Under the pieces are notes generated by a model. It was not told the origin of the DNA. It was given only the letters and a program-made list of their open reading frames with translations, and made no database searches. Below, in pieces: positions 5,474 to 5,901 of a stretch of DNA of 5,901 bases. Origin of the DNA: JABDJZ01 sp047619685 (lineage in GTDB: Bacteria; Bacteroidota; Rhodothermia; Rhodothermales; UBA10348); assembly GCA_047619685.1 (NCBI GenBank), contig JBLHLC010000093.1, forward strand, positions 1 to 5,901, read 5' to 3'. Position 1 is the first letter of the stretch. Every line of letters starts with the position of its first letter. A program made the position numbers and the translations under genes.

Positions 5474-5901
5474 CTATGCGGTGTCTGGCTGGAGTCGGAG
5501 GCCGCGCGGCACGAGTACCTTTTCGAGCAGGTCGAAGGCAATCTGGGCGGCGAGGGCGAGAAGCGCCGCAGGCACGGCTCCTTCGAGAATGAGTTCCACG
5601 TCGTTCAGGCGGATGCCCGTGAGAATGGGCTGTCCATATCCGCCCGCGCCTATCAAGGCGCCCAGCGTGGCTGTACCAACGTTGATCACCGCGGCAGTCT
5701 TGATACCGGCCAGAATGGACTGGGAGGCGAGCGGCAACTCTATTCGGCGAAGCCGGGTCCACCACCCAAGTCCCAGGGCACTCGCAGACTCGCGAAGAGG
5801 AAGTGGAATGCCGGTGAGCCCGGTGTGGGTGTTACGGACGATGGGAAGGAGGCTGTACAGGAAAAGAGCCACCACCGCCGGCGGCCCTCCGATTCCGAGT
5901 A
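5474..5901 (-). CDS. ABC transporter permease, OpuCB/ProW osmoprotectant type (partial, N-terminus beyond window)
   Basis: This is the C-terminal 141 residues of an inner-membrane permease of the glycine betaine/carnitine/choline (QAT/OpuC, YehY-like) ABC importers. The frame continues to the window edge, where it reads LGIGGPPAVVALFLYSLLP, a typical internal stretch; the GTG at 5875 is therefore not the start. RNTHTGLTGI follows, then the EAA loop ESASALG...IELP (about 5732-5791) that contacts the ATPase subunit, then VGTATLGALIGAGGYGQPIL, and finally a last membrane helix ending in VLVPRGLR. At least three hydrophobic segments are visible. It ends cleanly with TAG after LQPDTA, with no substrate-binding domain fused at the C-terminus. 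The ATPase and binding protein would be expected upstream, beyond the right edge. The M32 peptidase gene starts five bases downstream on the same strand, suggesting one transcript. The actual substrate cannot be told from this part. Confidence 0.93.
   Translation of the reverse strand, partial: LGIGGPPAVVALFLYSLLPIVRNTHTGLTGIPLPLRESASALGLGWWTRLRRIELPLASQSILAGIKTAAVINVGTATLGALIGAGGYGQPILTGIRLNDVELILEGAVPAALLALAAQIAFDLLEKVLVPRGLRLQPDTA

Noticed and set aside
5469..5765. N-terminal extension of the M32 peptidase by 99 residues
   Set aside because: It overlaps the permease gene in another frame, is Arg/Pro-rich and unlike M32 proteins; the family N-terminus matches the ATG at 5468.

Overview
This 5.9 kb window looks like ordinary chromosomal DNA from a GC-rich, diderm (outer-membrane-bearing) bacterium. 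It is densely packed with six protein genes: two run off the ends and four are complete. I see no RNA genes, mobile elements, CRISPR arrays or phage genes. The type II dehydroquinase, class II DAHP synthase, M32 carboxypeptidase and a lipoprotein with anti-sigma-K-like beta domains, together with mostly absent Shine-Dalgarno sequences, would fit a Rhodothermota/Bacteroidota-type organism. That placement is an impression from sequence style, not a computed assignment.

Layout. Positions 1-349 (minus) hold the 5' part of aroQ (3-dehydroquinate dehydratase, shikimate step 3), cut by the window edge. A short divergent spacer follows, then mnmA (plus, 437-1561), the tRNA-Uridine34 2-thiolase. Convergent to it is a class II DAHP synthase (minus, 1612-2934), shikimate step 1. 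A 156-bp divergent spacer leads to a predicted lipoprotein (plus, 3091-3975) made of two diverged copies of a beta domain. Its TAA stop overlaps the stop of a convergent M32 metallocarboxypeptidase (minus, 3972-5468) through the shared palindrome TTAA. Five bases upstream of the M32 start is the 3' end of an OpuCB/ProW-type osmoprotectant ABC permease (minus, 5474-5901), cut by the right edge. The permease and peptidase probably share a transcript.

How the genes relate. The two shikimate enzymes lie on the same strand on either side of the oppositely oriented mnmA, so they are neighbours but cannot be a simple two-gene operon. The permease and M32 peptidase form the only clear operon pair. 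Nothing here amounts to a new defence, secretion or mobile system. The points most worth a second look are the internally duplicated lipoprotein, a perfect 22-bp palindrome inside the M32 gene, the hairpins at both convergent gene ends, and the ambiguous starts of mnmA and the DAHP synthase.
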